Counted from the stretch's first letter, positions 49,667 to 60,623 are shown. The stretch is 64,000 bases of DNA from Candidatus Avelusimicrobium pullicaecorum (GCA_944322825.1 CALUQD010000003.1:1-64000); one strand, 5' to 3'. Numbers and translations are program-made. Notes: generated by a model from the sequence alone, not told the origin.

Positions 49667-50605
49667 ATGGACGCTAAAACGAAGAAAAAATACCTGGTTA
49701 CCGGCGGCGCCGGGTTCATCGGCAGCAACATTGCCAAAACCCTGGAAGCCCAAGGCCACGAAGTGACCGTGCTGGACGATTTTTCCAAAAACGGGCATTT
49801 CAAAAACTTGATTGGTTTTAAAGGGGACGTCATCACCGCGGATTTATTTGAATATATGCCCACGGATATGTATTTTGACGCCATCTTCCACGAAGCTGCC
49901 ATCACCGATACCACCGTTATGGACCAAAAGGCTATGATGGAACAAAACGTGGAAGCGTTCAAAAACCTGTTGAACTTCGCCGCGGAAAACGATATTAAAA
50001 AAGTTATTTACGCTTCTTCCGCCGCGACCTACGGCAACGGCCCCGTGCCCAATGTGGAAACGCAGCCCACCCACCCGGAAAATGTGTATGGATTTTCCAA
50101 GGTGATTATGGATAATGTCGCCCGCCAATTTGCGGAAGACAATAACGATATGACCATTATCGGCTTGCGCTATTTCAACGTGTACGGCCCGGGGGAATAC
50201 TTTAAAGGCAAGATGGCCAGTATGGTGTACCAGCTGTACAACCAGATGAAAGCCGGCAAGCGCCCGCGCGTATTTAAATACGGCGAACAACAGCGCGATT
50301 TTGTGTACGTCAAAGACATCGTCAAAATCAACCTGTGCGCGCTCAATAACGGCAAGGAAACCGGCGTGTATAACGCCGCCACCGGCATTCCGCGCGACTA
50401 TAACGCCATCATCGCGTGCCTGAATAAAGAACTGGGCACAAAACTGGAACCCGAATACATCGACAATCCGTATCCGTTCTTCCAGCTTAAAACACAGGCG
50501 GATATGACGCTGGCGAAGGAAAAACTCGGCTACGAGCCGGATTATTCGCTGGAAGCCGGCATCGCCGACTATGTGTCCATCTTGGAAGGCCGCAACCAAA
50601 AATAG
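49667..50605 (+). CDS. ADP-glyceromanno-heptose 6-epimerase-like SDR, inside the atp operon
   Basis: The 312-residue NAD(P)-dependent epimerase has the Rossmann motif VTGGAGFIGSNIAKTL, DAIFHEAA, KKVIYASSAATYGNG, the catalytic YxxxK in NVYGFSKVIMD, and RYFNVYGPGEYFKGKMASMVYQLYNQMKAGKRPRVF and RDFVYVKDI, all close to HldD. HldD makes the heptose precursor for lipopolysaccharide core. The gene sits exactly between atpA and atpG (zero and nine bases away), breaking the usual atpAGD order. Another sugar epimerase of the same subfamily is possible. Confidence 0.85.
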   Translation: MDAKTKKKYLVTGGAGFIGSNIAKTLEAQGHEVTVLDDFSKNGHFKNLIGFKGDVITADLFEYMPTDMYFDAIFHEAAITDTTVMDQKAMMEQNVEAFKNLLNFAAENDIKKVIYASSAATYGNGPVPNVETQPTHPENVYGFSKVIMDNVARQFAEDNNDMTIIGLRYFNVYGPGEYFKGKMASMVYQLYNQMKAGKRPRVFKYGEQQRDFVYVKDIVKINLCALNNGKETGVYNAATGIPRDYNAIIACLNKELGTKLEPEYIDNPYPFFQLKTQADMTLAKEKLGYEPDYSLEAGIADYVSILEGRNQK

Positions 50606-50614
50606 GATTATTCC

Positions 50615-52956
<2,342 letters not shown>

Positions 52957-52959
52957 GCT

Positions 52960-53370
52960 ATGGCCAAAAAACTGACCCTAAACCTGATTACGCCGGAAAA
53001 ACAGCTTATCTCCAACCTGCAGGTGGATATGGTTATCCTGCCTGCTTTGTTGGGGGAGATGGGCATTTTACCTGGGCACGTCAAAACGATTGTGCAGCTG
53101 GGCATGGGTTCCCTGCGCTATAAAAAGGACGGGAAGGAAGAAGAATTCGCCGCGTTGGGCGGATTTGTGGAAGTGTTAAACGACGTGGTCAGCGTATTTG
53201 CGGAAGGGGCGGCCCTCGCCGATGAAATCGATGAGGAAGCCGAAAAGCAAAAAATCAAAGCCGCCAAGGAATCCCTCTCCCGCAAGGACGCCGATATTGA
53301 TTTTGAGCTGGCGGAACTTGAAATCAAACAGGCCATCGCCCGTATGAAAGTGAAAAAGAAACATATGTAA
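52960..53370 (+). CDS. atpC: ATP synthase F1 subunit epsilon
   Basis: Epsilon couples the c-ring to gamma and can inhibit hydrolysis. The 136-residue protein has the N-terminal beta-sandwich (LTLNLITPEKQLISNLQVDMVILPALLGEMGILPGHVKTIVQLGMGSLRY) and a C-terminal helical domain that is charged (EIDEEAEKQKIKAAKESLSRKDADIDFELAELEIKQAIARM). It starts three bases after atpD and ends the operon. Confidence 0.95.
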   Translation: MAKKLTLNLITPEKQLISNLQVDMVILPALLGEMGILPGHVKTIVQLGMGSLRYKKDGKEEEFAALGGFVEVLNDVVSVFAEGAALADEIDEEAEKQKIKAAKESLSRKDADIDFELAELEIKQAIARMKVKKKHM

Positions 53371-53385
53371 TTTATCGTTTCTATA

Positions 53386-53413
53386 AAAGCCCCGCTGTAA
53401 AATGGGGCTTTTT
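53386..53413 (+). terminator. Terminator of the atp operon
   Basis: AAAGCCCC and GGGGCTTT form the stem around a 10-nt loop, followed by further T residues. Confidence 0.85.
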
Positions 53414-53567
53414 GTTTCGGAGTTAAAAAGGATACTCCTAGAACCACGGATAGTAGGAATAGGAGAAGTGCTGTGGGATGTCTTTCCGGGGGCGTGGACC
53501 GAACCGAGCACAAGCGATTAATTTTAATATAATATATTGCTTTGCAATTTTATTTTAAGGAGAAAAA

Positions 53568-54377
53568 ATGAGAAACATTACCCCTATTTCGCTCAATTGG
53601 AAAAAAATTTGGCTGCCGCTGGTGGTTTTGGTGGCGGCGGTTGGCGCGTATAGTTCTTTTTTTACGGTTTCCGCCGGCAGTGCGGCTGTAAAATTGCGCT
53701 TTGGCAAAATCGTCGGTGCATATGGCGAAGGATTGCATTTTAAATTGCCGGTGATTGACCAAGTGGAAAAATTTTCCGTCCGCATTAAAAAAGATTCGTT
53801 TGAAACGGAAGCCTTCTCCAAAGATTTGCAAACCGTCGGGTTAACGTTGGCCATTAACCACCGTATCTTGCCCGACACCATTGAATCGATTTACCGCAAT
53901 CTGGGGCCGGAATATACCAGCACCGTACTAAAACCAATGGTGGAAGAATGGACGAAAGCCGTTATTGCCAAATACTCGGCCGACAGTTTGATTTCCAACC
54001 GCGTGGAAGTGGCGCGCGAACTGGACCAGATTTTAAAGGACAAGATGAAAGAAAAAGAAGTGATTGTTTCGGATATTGCAATTACGAATTTTGAGTTTTC
54101 GCCCCAGTTCTTAAAAGCGGTGGAAGAAAAACAAATTGCCGAGCAGGAAGCCAAACGCGCCACCAACTTGGTGGAAAAAGTAAAAAAAGAAGCCGAGCAG
54201 AAAATCCTGCAGGCGGAAGCGGAAGCCAAATCCCTGCGCCTGCAGCGGGAAGTGGTATCCGATAATTTGATTAAACTGCGCCAAGTGGAAGCCCAGCTCA
54301 AAGCCATCGAAAAATGGGACGGGCGGATGCCCACTTATATGGCGGGCGACCAGATGCCTTTTGTGATGACGAAATAA
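53568..54377 (+). CDS. SPFH/prohibitin-family membrane protein
   Basis: The 269-residue product has one N-terminal membrane helix (WLPLVVLVAAVGAYSSFFTV) and the band-7 domain: VSAGSAAVKLRFGKIVGAYGEGLHFKLPVIDQVEKFSVRIKKDSFETEAFSKDLQTVGL, then a long Ala/Glu/Lys coiled coil (EEKQIAEQEAKRATNLVEKVKKEAEQKILQAEAEAK). Such proteins form membrane rings that can regulate FtsH-type proteases, as HflK/HflC do; no protease partner lies next to it. AAGGAGA precedes the ATG, and TATAAT lies near 53527. Confidence 0.88.
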   Translation: MRNITPISLNWKKIWLPLVVLVAAVGAYSSFFTVSAGSAAVKLRFGKIVGAYGEGLHFKLPVIDQVEKFSVRIKKDSFETEAFSKDLQTVGLTLAINHRILPDTIESIYRNLGPEYTSTVLKPMVEEWTKAVIAKYSADSLISNRVEVARELDQILKDKMKEKEVIVSDIAITNFEFSPQFLKAVEEKQIAEQEAKRATNLVEKVKKEAEQKILQAEAEAKSLRLQREVVSDNLIKLRQVEAQLKAIEKWDGRMPTYMAGDQMPFVMTK

Positions 54378-54409
54378 GCGTTTTAAAAGACTGATGGTAA
54401 AGGTATAAT

Positions 54410-54435
54410 AAAAGGGAGGCTCGTCCTCCCTTTTT
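54410..54435 (+). terminator. Terminator after the SPFH gene
   Basis: AAAAGGGAGG and CCTCCCTTTT pair around a short loop, with T residues following. Confidence 0.85.
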
Positions 54436-54456
54436 ATTTTCGTAAGAGAGTTTGGT

Positions 54457-55587
54457 ATGAAAACATTTTTAAAAATTGTTCTATTTTTGGTCTTGTTAGC
54501 GGGCTTGTGTGTATTTGCTTTTTACAAAACCCCAGCTCAGCGTTCTTTTGAAAAAACCCTCTCCGCGGCGGTGGCAGGGGATAATCAAGCCGCCAGCCAA
54601 GTGGCCCGAATGTATGCCCAGGGGCAGGGCACGGCGGCGGACGGCAATCAAGCGGCCGAGTGGTACCGCAAAGCCGCGGCGGACGGCAATATGCAGGCCG
54701 CGTGGGAGCTGGCGCAGCTCTATATCCAGGGGCAGCTTGTCGCGCAGGATTTGGATGAAGCGGCGGTTTACTTGCAAGCGGCCGCCCGCGGGGGCGTGGT
54801 AAACGCGCAAAAAGAATTAGCCCGTTTTTACCAACAAGGGTTGGGGGGGCTCACCACGCAGCCGGGGGAAGCCTTGTATTGGCAAATTCAAGCCGCCAAT
54901 GCCGGCGACGAAGAAGCCCAAACCACCGTGCAAGATGTACAGTTAGAAAATCCGCAGTTGTATGAAGAAGTTACCCGCTTTATCGGGGTTTTAACCCGCG
55001 CACAAGAGGGCAACAGCCAAGCCCAGTTGGAAGCGGGGCAAGGCTTGCATATGGGTTATCCGCTGGCACGGGATGACGAGGAGGCTTTCCGTTGGTTTAC
55101 ACAAGCCTGGCAGAAAGGAGATAAACTGCCGCAGGCCGCGTACGAACTTTCGCAATTGTACCAAAAAGGCGAAGGAACCGAAAAAGACGAAGCCAAAGCG
55201 ATGGAACTGTTGGGCACGGCCGCACAGGCCAAAAACCCGGATGCCCAATATATGCTGGGTACCTTGTCTTACGGCGGCAACCCGCCGAACTACCAAGACG
55301 CCTTTGCCTGGTTTTCCAATGCCGCCGCCGGCGGGCAGGCGCAAGGGCAGTATATGACGGGCTTTATGCTGATGCAAGGACAGGGAACGCCGAAATCGGT
55401 TCCGTTGGCGATCCGGTTTTTCCACGATGCGGCCGAACAAAACTATACTGCGGCCCAGTATGTGCTGGGGCAAATCTATTGGAAAGGTTTAGGCGTGCCT
55501 GTAAACAAAAAAGAAGGCGAAACGTGGCTCCGCCGCGCCGCAGAAAATGGAAACAACGCGGCGCAGGAATTATTAAATGCCCAATAA
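54457..55587 (+). CDS. Sel1-repeat protein, membrane-anchored or exported
   Basis: The 376-residue protein has an N-terminal hydrophobic helix (FLKIVLFLVLLAGLCVFAFY) and about eight Sel1-like repeats (for example ASQVARMYAQGQGTAADGNQAAEWYRKAAADGNMQAA and AQYMLGTLSYGGNPPNYQDAFAWFSNAAAGG). Sel1 proteins are helical scaffolds for protein-protein contacts, probably in the periplasm here. It lies just before the terminator that faces the four-protease array. Partner unknown. Confidence 0.88.
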   Translation: MKTFLKIVLFLVLLAGLCVFAFYKTPAQRSFEKTLSAAVAGDNQAASQVARMYAQGQGTAADGNQAAEWYRKAAADGNMQAAWELAQLYIQGQLVAQDLDEAAVYLQAAARGGVVNAQKELARFYQQGLGGLTTQPGEALYWQIQAANAGDEEAQTTVQDVQLENPQLYEEVTRFIGVLTRAQEGNSQAQLEAGQGLHMGYPLARDDEEAFRWFTQAWQKGDKLPQAAYELSQLYQKGEGTEKDEAKAMELLGTAAQAKNPDAQYMLGTLSYGGNPPNYQDAFAWFSNAAAGGQAQGQYMTGFMLMQGQGTPKSVPLAIRFFHDAAEQNYTAAQYVLGQIYWKGLGVPVNKKEGETWLRRAAENGNNAAQELLNAQ

Positions 55588-55607
55588 ATAAATGGTTACG
55601 TTAAACA

Positions 55608-55635
55608 CCCCGGTGTTTGCAACACCGGGGTTTTT
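55608..55635 (+). terminator. Terminator between the Sel1 gene and the protease array
   Basis: CCCCGGTGTT and AACACCGGGG form a perfect 10-bp stem with a 3-nt loop, followed by T5 on the plus strand. It may also stop the converging protease operon. Confidence 0.85.
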
Positions 55636-55639
55636 GTAG

Positions 55640-56851
55640 TTAGTCGTCGTCTGCTTTTTTGAGAAAGGTGTGATTGACTTCACCCGTTGGCAAATGGACG
55701 GTAAGCAATTCTTTTTGTTCTACGCCGGCGCCGATTTCTTCCGGCCCGCCGCGAATGATGATCAAGGAAAAATCTGTGACGTTATCCAGCGGGAGCAAGG
55801 TTTCCAAATGTTGGTAGTCGACGGCTTTTTCATCGTGCCACAACAGCCGCTTCCCAGCGGGTTTCCCGTTGTTTGTGGTAACCACCGCCGCGATGTATTC
55901 ATCCAGCCGAATGGTGCCGATAGCCCGCCCGGACAAAACCAAATCGTACGTTTTTATTTCACCGCGCTGGGCCGATTCCAGCAGGTCCGTCAAAAGACCG
56001 ACGGGGATAGCGTAACTCTCCTGTTTGTGGACGGAACTGCCGCAATGCACGCCGACCACTTCGTTTTGTTCGTTTATCAGCGGCCCGCCGCACGCGCCGG
56101 CGCGTGCCAGGTTGCCAAATTCAAATGAAGTGATCACCCGCCCCGGGGTAGTTTCGCGAACCGTGCGGTTGGGCACGATGCGAAAATCCCCGTGGAAAAA
56201 CCCGTAAGAGCGCAGTTTTTCGCCTACAGCCGGGGGCTGGGTGGCCAGTTTAAGCGGCTGGATATACGGCGCCGCATTTGTCGGTACATCCAACAACGCC
56301 ACATCCGCGCGGCCCATCGTGCCGGAGGTGATAAATTTTACGGGGAAGTGTTTTTCTTCGCCGGAAGGCAGGCGCAGAAAAATATACAAATTATCATACA
56401 TTATGTCTTGTGCGTGCGCTACCGTTACCCCCAGCAAACGTTTTTTTCCGTGCCAATCGGCCTCTATAAAGAAGACCGAAGCATTCGTCGGAATGAACGC
56501 GGAAATGGCCGGATTTTCCAGCCGCGCCACGGTTTGCAGTAAATGGGCGTCCAAGGCGGCCGGGGTCTCCACAGCCACTCGGAGAGAAGAGGGCAAAAGG
56601 CGGCTCTTTTTAGCCGTGTGCGGGCGGACGCCGGGCGCCTGCGGCGCCGGCCGCTGTGACGAGGCGGCAAACAGCCGAAAGTCCTTTATAGCTTGTGCCA
56701 CGCGGCGCTGTAAGCCGGTTATTTTTATTGGCGCGCGTTTCGTTTTGACGAGCGCGGATTTAAAATGCAAAGGCAGCTTGCGCTGGGCGTGTGCAGACAC
56801 CGAAAAACACAGACAAAAAGAAAGACTCAACAAAAAAACACGTATAGACAT
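55640..56851 (-). CDS. Secreted trypsin-fold protein with Cys nucleophile, paralogue D
   Basis: The 403-residue product has a signal peptide (FLLSLSFCLCFSVSAHAQ), a basic N-terminal region, a chymotrypsin-like domain at about 120-290 and an unrecognised C-terminal domain. Triad candidates are H146 (GVTVAHAQD), D183 (GRADVALLDVP) and C254 (AGACGGPLIN), where Ser proteases have GxSGGP. Downstream GVHCGS resembles the GxH substrate-pocket motif of viral 3C proteases, which makes D the most 3C-like of the four. It is the last gene of the array, five bases after paralogue C. Substrate unknown. Confidence 0.82.
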   Translation of the reverse strand: MSIRVFLLSLSFCLCFSVSAHAQRKLPLHFKSALVKTKRAPIKITGLQRRVAQAIKDFRLFAASSQRPAPQAPGVRPHTAKKSRLLPSSLRVAVETPAALDAHLLQTVARLENPAISAFIPTNASVFFIEADWHGKKRLLGVTVAHAQDIMYDNLYIFLRLPSGEEKHFPVKFITSGTMGRADVALLDVPTNAAPYIQPLKLATQPPAVGEKLRSYGFFHGDFRIVPNRTVRETTPGRVITSFEFGNLARAGACGGPLINEQNEVVGVHCGSSVHKQESYAIPVGLLTDLLESAQRGEIKTYDLVLSGRAIGTIRLDEYIAAVVTTNNGKPAGKRLLWHDEKAVDYQHLETLLPLDNVTDFSLIIIRGGPEEIGAGVEQKELLTVHLPTGEVNHTFLKKADDD

Positions 56852-56856
56852 AGCTT

Positions 56857-58041
56857 TTATTGCCGCACAAGAACTTGGTGCGTATCCATATGCAGTTCAT
56901 ACCAGTAAGTGCGGCGTTTTTGGGAGGAACGGTCCCCCTGGCGGATGATGATTCGGAACACATCGTGCGGCTGTATATCAAAAAAATGTTCCAGGCGTTT
57001 GTAATCCATAAACGGATAGGCGGGGATGGATTTGACGAGCCTGTCGTTGCGGATTTGCTCGATGGCGCGGATGCTTTCATCCGGGTGCAGCACCCCGATG
57101 GGACGGCCTTTGAATTTCAGCACGGTCCCTTGCGGTTGTGTGCTTTGTTTTATTATTTTGCGCACCCACGTAATAGGTATGGCGTAGTTGAACGAATTGA
57201 TTTGGACGGATAAATGGGGAAATAACGCGGAATACCAAGCGCTTTTTCGGGCCGTTTCCGAGGTTATGACGCCGGCAAAAACGCCCACTACTTTGCCGTT
57301 GGAAAGGAGCGGCGAACCACAGTATCCGCTGCGGATGGGGGAATCTTGGTAGCGCGTTAAAATGCGGTGCGTACTGGAAAAAAAGACTTGAATGCGCGGA
57401 AACCAACCAAAATTTCCGTGCGAAAATCCGGCCGATTGCACCGATGACCGGGCCGCCGGCAGCCGGTAATCCGGCACCAGCGGCGTAAGGCGCGGCTGCA
57501 CCTGCGGCGGAATGCGAAAAACCGCAATATCGGCCCCGTGGATATTGCCTTCCCGTACGGAATTTACTTGAAAGAAAATTTCCTTGCCTTTTTGGTCCGG
57601 TATGGATAAATACGGCGCGCGGCCGATATCATCCAACACGTGCCGGGCGGTTACGCCCCACATTTCTCCGTCGATAAGCACGGCAAAGGCCGAGCCCTTC
57701 CCTTTTGCGCCCGGCACCGCTTGCAGCGTAAATACGGCGCGCTGGATGGCTTTTGGCGCCGGCTGCAGGGGCCGCGTCGAAACGGGTTGTGTTATGGGAG
57801 AAAACAGCATTCCCATGTGCGCCGTCGGGTGGGACGAAAAAGCCTTAGCAGGCAGAGAAGCCTTGGACAAAATGCGGTACAGCTGCGGAAATTTAACGGG
57901 CGGGAGTTTGACCGGTTTATGAAACGAAGTAAGCGATTTGAGCCATTTGGGGAAATTCTTTTGCGCGTAAGCTGGCGACCAACTTCCGTTGGACGCCAGC
58001 AGACAGAAGCAAAGCAAACAAGTTCCCCCTGTTTTTTTCAT
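56857..58041 (-). CDS. Secreted trypsin-fold protein with Cys nucleophile, paralogue C
   Basis: This 394-residue protein has a signal peptide ending near AYAQ (residue 27), a protease-like domain from about residue 100 and a C-terminal domain containing IGVLHPDESIRAIEQI. Triad candidates are H134 (GVTARHVLD), D171 (GADIAVFRIP) and C241 (SGYCGSPLLSNGKVVGV). Its start codon overlaps the stop of paralogue B (TAATG), so translation is coupled. Catalytic residues look complete, but activity is unproven. Confidence 0.82.
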   Translation of the reverse strand: MKKTGGTCLLCFCLLASNGSWSPAYAQKNFPKWLKSLTSFHKPVKLPPVKFPQLYRILSKASLPAKAFSSHPTAHMGMLFSPITQPVSTRPLQPAPKAIQRAVFTLQAVPGAKGKGSAFAVLIDGEMWGVTARHVLDDIGRAPYLSIPDQKGKEIFFQVNSVREGNIHGADIAVFRIPPQVQPRLTPLVPDYRLPAARSSVQSAGFSHGNFGWFPRIQVFFSSTHRILTRYQDSPIRSGYCGSPLLSNGKVVGVFAGVITSETARKSAWYSALFPHLSVQINSFNYAIPITWVRKIIKQSTQPQGTVLKFKGRPIGVLHPDESIRAIEQIRNDRLVKSIPAYPFMDYKRLEHFFDIQPHDVFRIIIRQGDRSSQKRRTYWYELHMDTHQVLVRQ

Positions 58042-59264
58042 TACCAGGAATCCTTTTTTTCCACTTCTCGTGTGAATAAGTTTATCAAATATACATACGT
58101 TTGCGCACGGCCTTTGTTCACCACAATTTCCGCTTGGAGAGCTCCCGGGAGTGAAAAGGGTTTTTCCAAAAAAGTTAACTGCATAAAGGGGTTGCGCATC
58201 AAACGGAAATACTTGCCATTGGCATACCGAACGGTGACGCTTTCTATAAATTCGTCGGGGGCCAGCTGCCCGACGCGGATGCCGTTAAACCACATCGTCC
58301 GCGCCGCCTGGTCCGGATGGCGGTAGACGTTAAGCAAATCGTAGGCGCGGGAAATCGGCACAATTTCGCTGATGCGGGACAAATCTTCCTGGGGTAAAAA
58401 GTCCAATTTCTGGCGGAGCTGATACCACTGCTGCCCTTCTTTTTGGGGCGAGTAACCGCCGACTTCAATCCCCACGGCCTGCCCCTGCGCATTGAGCACC
58501 AAACTGCCGCAAAAACCGGGGCGCGGCTGGCTGGTGGACGGGAAATTGGCTACCACCCGTTCGTCGCCGGAAAACAACACGTGACGGAATGTTTTTTTGT
58601 AAGTGCCCGCACTGAAACCAAAGGTAAACAACGGGTCCCCCGGCTTTGGGGCCTGGGTGGAGGCGATGACCGGGAGGGCTACTTCGGCCACTTCCGGCGG
58701 CAGTTTAATCAGGGCGGCGTTTAAGCCATATTTGCGCCCGGTGAGTACGATTTCGGCCGGATAGGTGTATTCTTTCCCGTCGGAATAGAAAGTTACATTT
58801 ACATCCTTGCCCATATAGCGCACCACGTGGGCGCCCGATACGCCCCATAAAACGGTCTTGTCGCCTTGTTTTTCGGCAATGACGAAGCCGCTTCCTTTAA
58901 AGGGGTCCTGGACGCCGCGCTGTGAAACGGTGAAAATAAAATGACGAACATACTGTTCTACCGGGGTGAGCTCGGGCTGGCGGAAAAGAGGTTGTTGCAC
59001 TTTTATTTTGCTCGCCACCGCCCGGGAGAAAGAGAGCGCTCTTTCCGGGGACATATGCGGATCTTTAAAAGGCGGCAGCTGGGCGGTTCCCGCCGTGAGC
59101 AGTTTTGCAGAAAACTTAGGTTTCCCCAAAGGAGGAAGACTTTTTTTGATGCTGTTGCTCAGGAAGGCTTTTCCGGCGCGCACCAATTTGTTCTGCGCCC
59201 AGAGTCCGTTTGGCGACAAGAGCGCCAAACTTAATACACACAACGTGATATAATTTTTGTTCAT
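58041..59264 (-). CDS. Secreted trypsin-fold protein, Cys nucleophile but Asp missing, paralogue B
   Basis: The 407-residue protein has a signal peptide (ITLCVLSLALLSPNGLWAQ), a protease-like domain with H146 (VSGAHVV) and C252 (RPGFCGSLVLNAQGQAVGI), and a C-terminal domain with VGQLAPDEFIESVTV. The catalytic Asp position reads GLNAALIKLP (N182), where the paralogues have D. It may be a weakened or inactive protease, or may use a Cys-His dyad. It starts six bases after paralogue A. Confidence 0.8.
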   Translation of the reverse strand: MNKNYITLCVLSLALLSPNGLWAQNKLVRAGKAFLSNSIKKSLPPLGKPKFSAKLLTAGTAQLPPFKDPHMSPERALSFSRAVASKIKVQQPLFRQPELTPVEQYVRHFIFTVSQRGVQDPFKGSGFVIAEKQGDKTVLWGVSGAHVVRYMGKDVNVTFYSDGKEYTYPAEIVLTGRKYGLNAALIKLPPEVAEVALPVIASTQAPKPGDPLFTFGFSAGTYKKTFRHVLFSGDERVVANFPSTSQPRPGFCGSLVLNAQGQAVGIEVGGYSPQKEGQQWYQLRQKLDFLPQEDLSRISEIVPISRAYDLLNVYRHPDQAARTMWFNGIRVGQLAPDEFIESVTVRYANGKYFRLMRNPFMQLTFLEKPFSLPGALQAEIVVNKGRAQTYVYLINLFTREVEKKDSW

Positions 59265-59270
59265 AACTGT

Positions 59271-60488
59271 TTACCAACGAATGGGTTGATATTCGAAAGT
59301 ATCTTGCTCCTTATTATAAATTAAATAGCGAAAGGGGTTGTCCATATTAAATTCCATCGGTTTGTTTCCGCGGTCTTCCAGCATAAAACGCAAAAAATGC
59401 GTATCCGGCAGTGTCAGCAAAGCCAGCATAGTCGATTGCGGAAGGCGGTTTTGCGTATCGTATTTGCCGATAGTTTGGCGTTGTGCGTTTAATGCTTCCA
59501 CCGAATGGATATGTTCGGTGGTTTTAATGTCGCCTAACTTAATGGAACCAGCCACCAGGGGAATATCCGCACTGCCTTTGTGTTGGGCTTCCAGCAAGTA
59601 TGACAATACGTTTGTATTGGCGGCAAAAGCTACATCTGCCTCCCAAATGCTGCCGCAGTAGATGCCGGCTACTTCGCCCTGGGCATTGATAAGCGGCGAG
59701 CCGCACAGACCAGCGCGGTTTTTGAGAGGAACGAAAAAATCCGTGCGTAAGAAACGGGAATTATCTTTTTGCAAATGTTGTTTGCCGGTGTAAATAAAGC
59801 GGTGGTTGCTGTATCCGCCCGCAATAAAGGCTTCCCCGGTTTTGGCCGGCGCGTCGGACAAGGGCAGCGGTACAATTTCCGGCGGCAGGTTTTCCGGCAG
59901 TTTCAGCAGGGCCAGGTCAGAAATCATATTCGGCCCATATTGCACGACTTTGGCCGGGAGGACGATCTTTTTATCGCCTTCATAAAACACCAGGGTTAAT
60001 TGCTGCCCCATCCCCTTGGCAATATGTGCGGCTGTCGCGCCCCAAATTTCTTCTTTGCCGTTATAAGTGGTCTTAAAAATAAAGGCGGTTGCCACCGGCT
60101 GTTGGTGTTCGGGCTGGTCTTTTAACAGGACAGACTGCAGTTTGGCGATAGACAGGCGCAAATCTTTGGCGGGCTCGGCGGATGTTTTTTGGGCCGCGGC
60201 CGAAAAAACGATTCTGTCCACCTGGGGCATTTCGTCTGTGTTGCCCCGGGCGTTGGATAAAAGGTTTTGAAGGGTTCCCGTGTGCAGCCCTGCCGTGGGG
60301 CGTACGGCGGGGAGCGACGGCAGCTTCGGCGTGCGCAGCCCCGGCAAATGCGGTGTAGACAAGGATTTTTCCAACACGGCTTTGGCCGCCTGGCGGACGG
60401 GCAGTTGTTGGGCGCAGACGCGGCCCGCGGGACAAACCGCCGCGGACAACGTGAGCTCCAGCGAATACACACAAAGGGACCGTTTCAT
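59271..60488 (-). CDS. Secreted trypsin-fold protein with Cys nucleophile, paralogue A
   Basis: The 405-residue product begins with a signal-peptide-like segment ending near VCAQ (residue 27). The protease domain (about 130-300) has H155 (GATAAHIAKG), D191 (ISDLALLKLP) and C262 (RAGLCGSPLINAQGEVAGIYCGS); the C-terminal domain follows. It is the first gene of the four-gene operon. There is no clear Shine-Dalgarno; TAGAGT lies six bases before the ATG. Similarity among A-D in the motif regions marks them as tandem duplicates that have since diverged. Confidence 0.82.
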   Translation of the reverse strand: MKRSLCVYSLELTLSAAVCPAGRVCAQQLPVRQAAKAVLEKSLSTPHLPGLRTPKLPSLPAVRPTAGLHTGTLQNLLSNARGNTDEMPQVDRIVFSAAAQKTSAEPAKDLRLSIAKLQSVLLKDQPEHQQPVATAFIFKTTYNGKEEIWGATAAHIAKGMGQQLTLVFYEGDKKIVLPAKVVQYGPNMISDLALLKLPENLPPEIVPLPLSDAPAKTGEAFIAGGYSNHRFIYTGKQHLQKDNSRFLRTDFFVPLKNRAGLCGSPLINAQGEVAGIYCGSIWEADVAFAANTNVLSYLLEAQHKGSADIPLVAGSIKLGDIKTTEHIHSVEALNAQRQTIGKYDTQNRLPQSTMLALLTLPDTHFLRFMLEDRGNKPMEFNMDNPFRYLIYNKEQDTFEYQPIRW

Positions 60489-60494
60489 ATCTAT

Positions 60495-60500
60495 ACTCTA
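60495..60500 (-). promoter_or_regulatory. Possible -10 box 6 nt before the protease operon
   Basis: TAGAGT matches the TAnnnT pattern and lies exactly six bases upstream of the ATG at 60488. It is weaker than the other examples because only the T-A-T positions match. Confidence 0.3.
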
Positions 60501-60552
60501 TCGTTTTTGTATGGGAGAAACCAGGGCCTTTGGACCCAGAAGCCGGGCCGCT

Positions 60553-60605
60553 TTGGTCCTATGAGCTCTGGGACCAAAAAACCCCGCGGAGGCTGTCCCG
60601 CGGGG
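60553..60605 (-). terminator. Terminator after glyA plus an adjacent inverted repeat
   Basis: CCCCGCGG (60582-60589) and CCGCGGGG (60598-60605) form the terminator stem, followed in the minus direction by TTTTTTGG. A second inverted repeat, TTTGGTCC / GGACCAAA (60553-60579), lies just beyond it. Confidence 0.85.
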
Positions 60606-60623
60606 CGATACAGAACATTCGTT

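Noticed and set aside
55640-60488. Annotation of the array as ordinary trypsin-like serine proteases
   Set aside because: The residue at the nucleophile position is Cys in all four proteins, checked at codon level.
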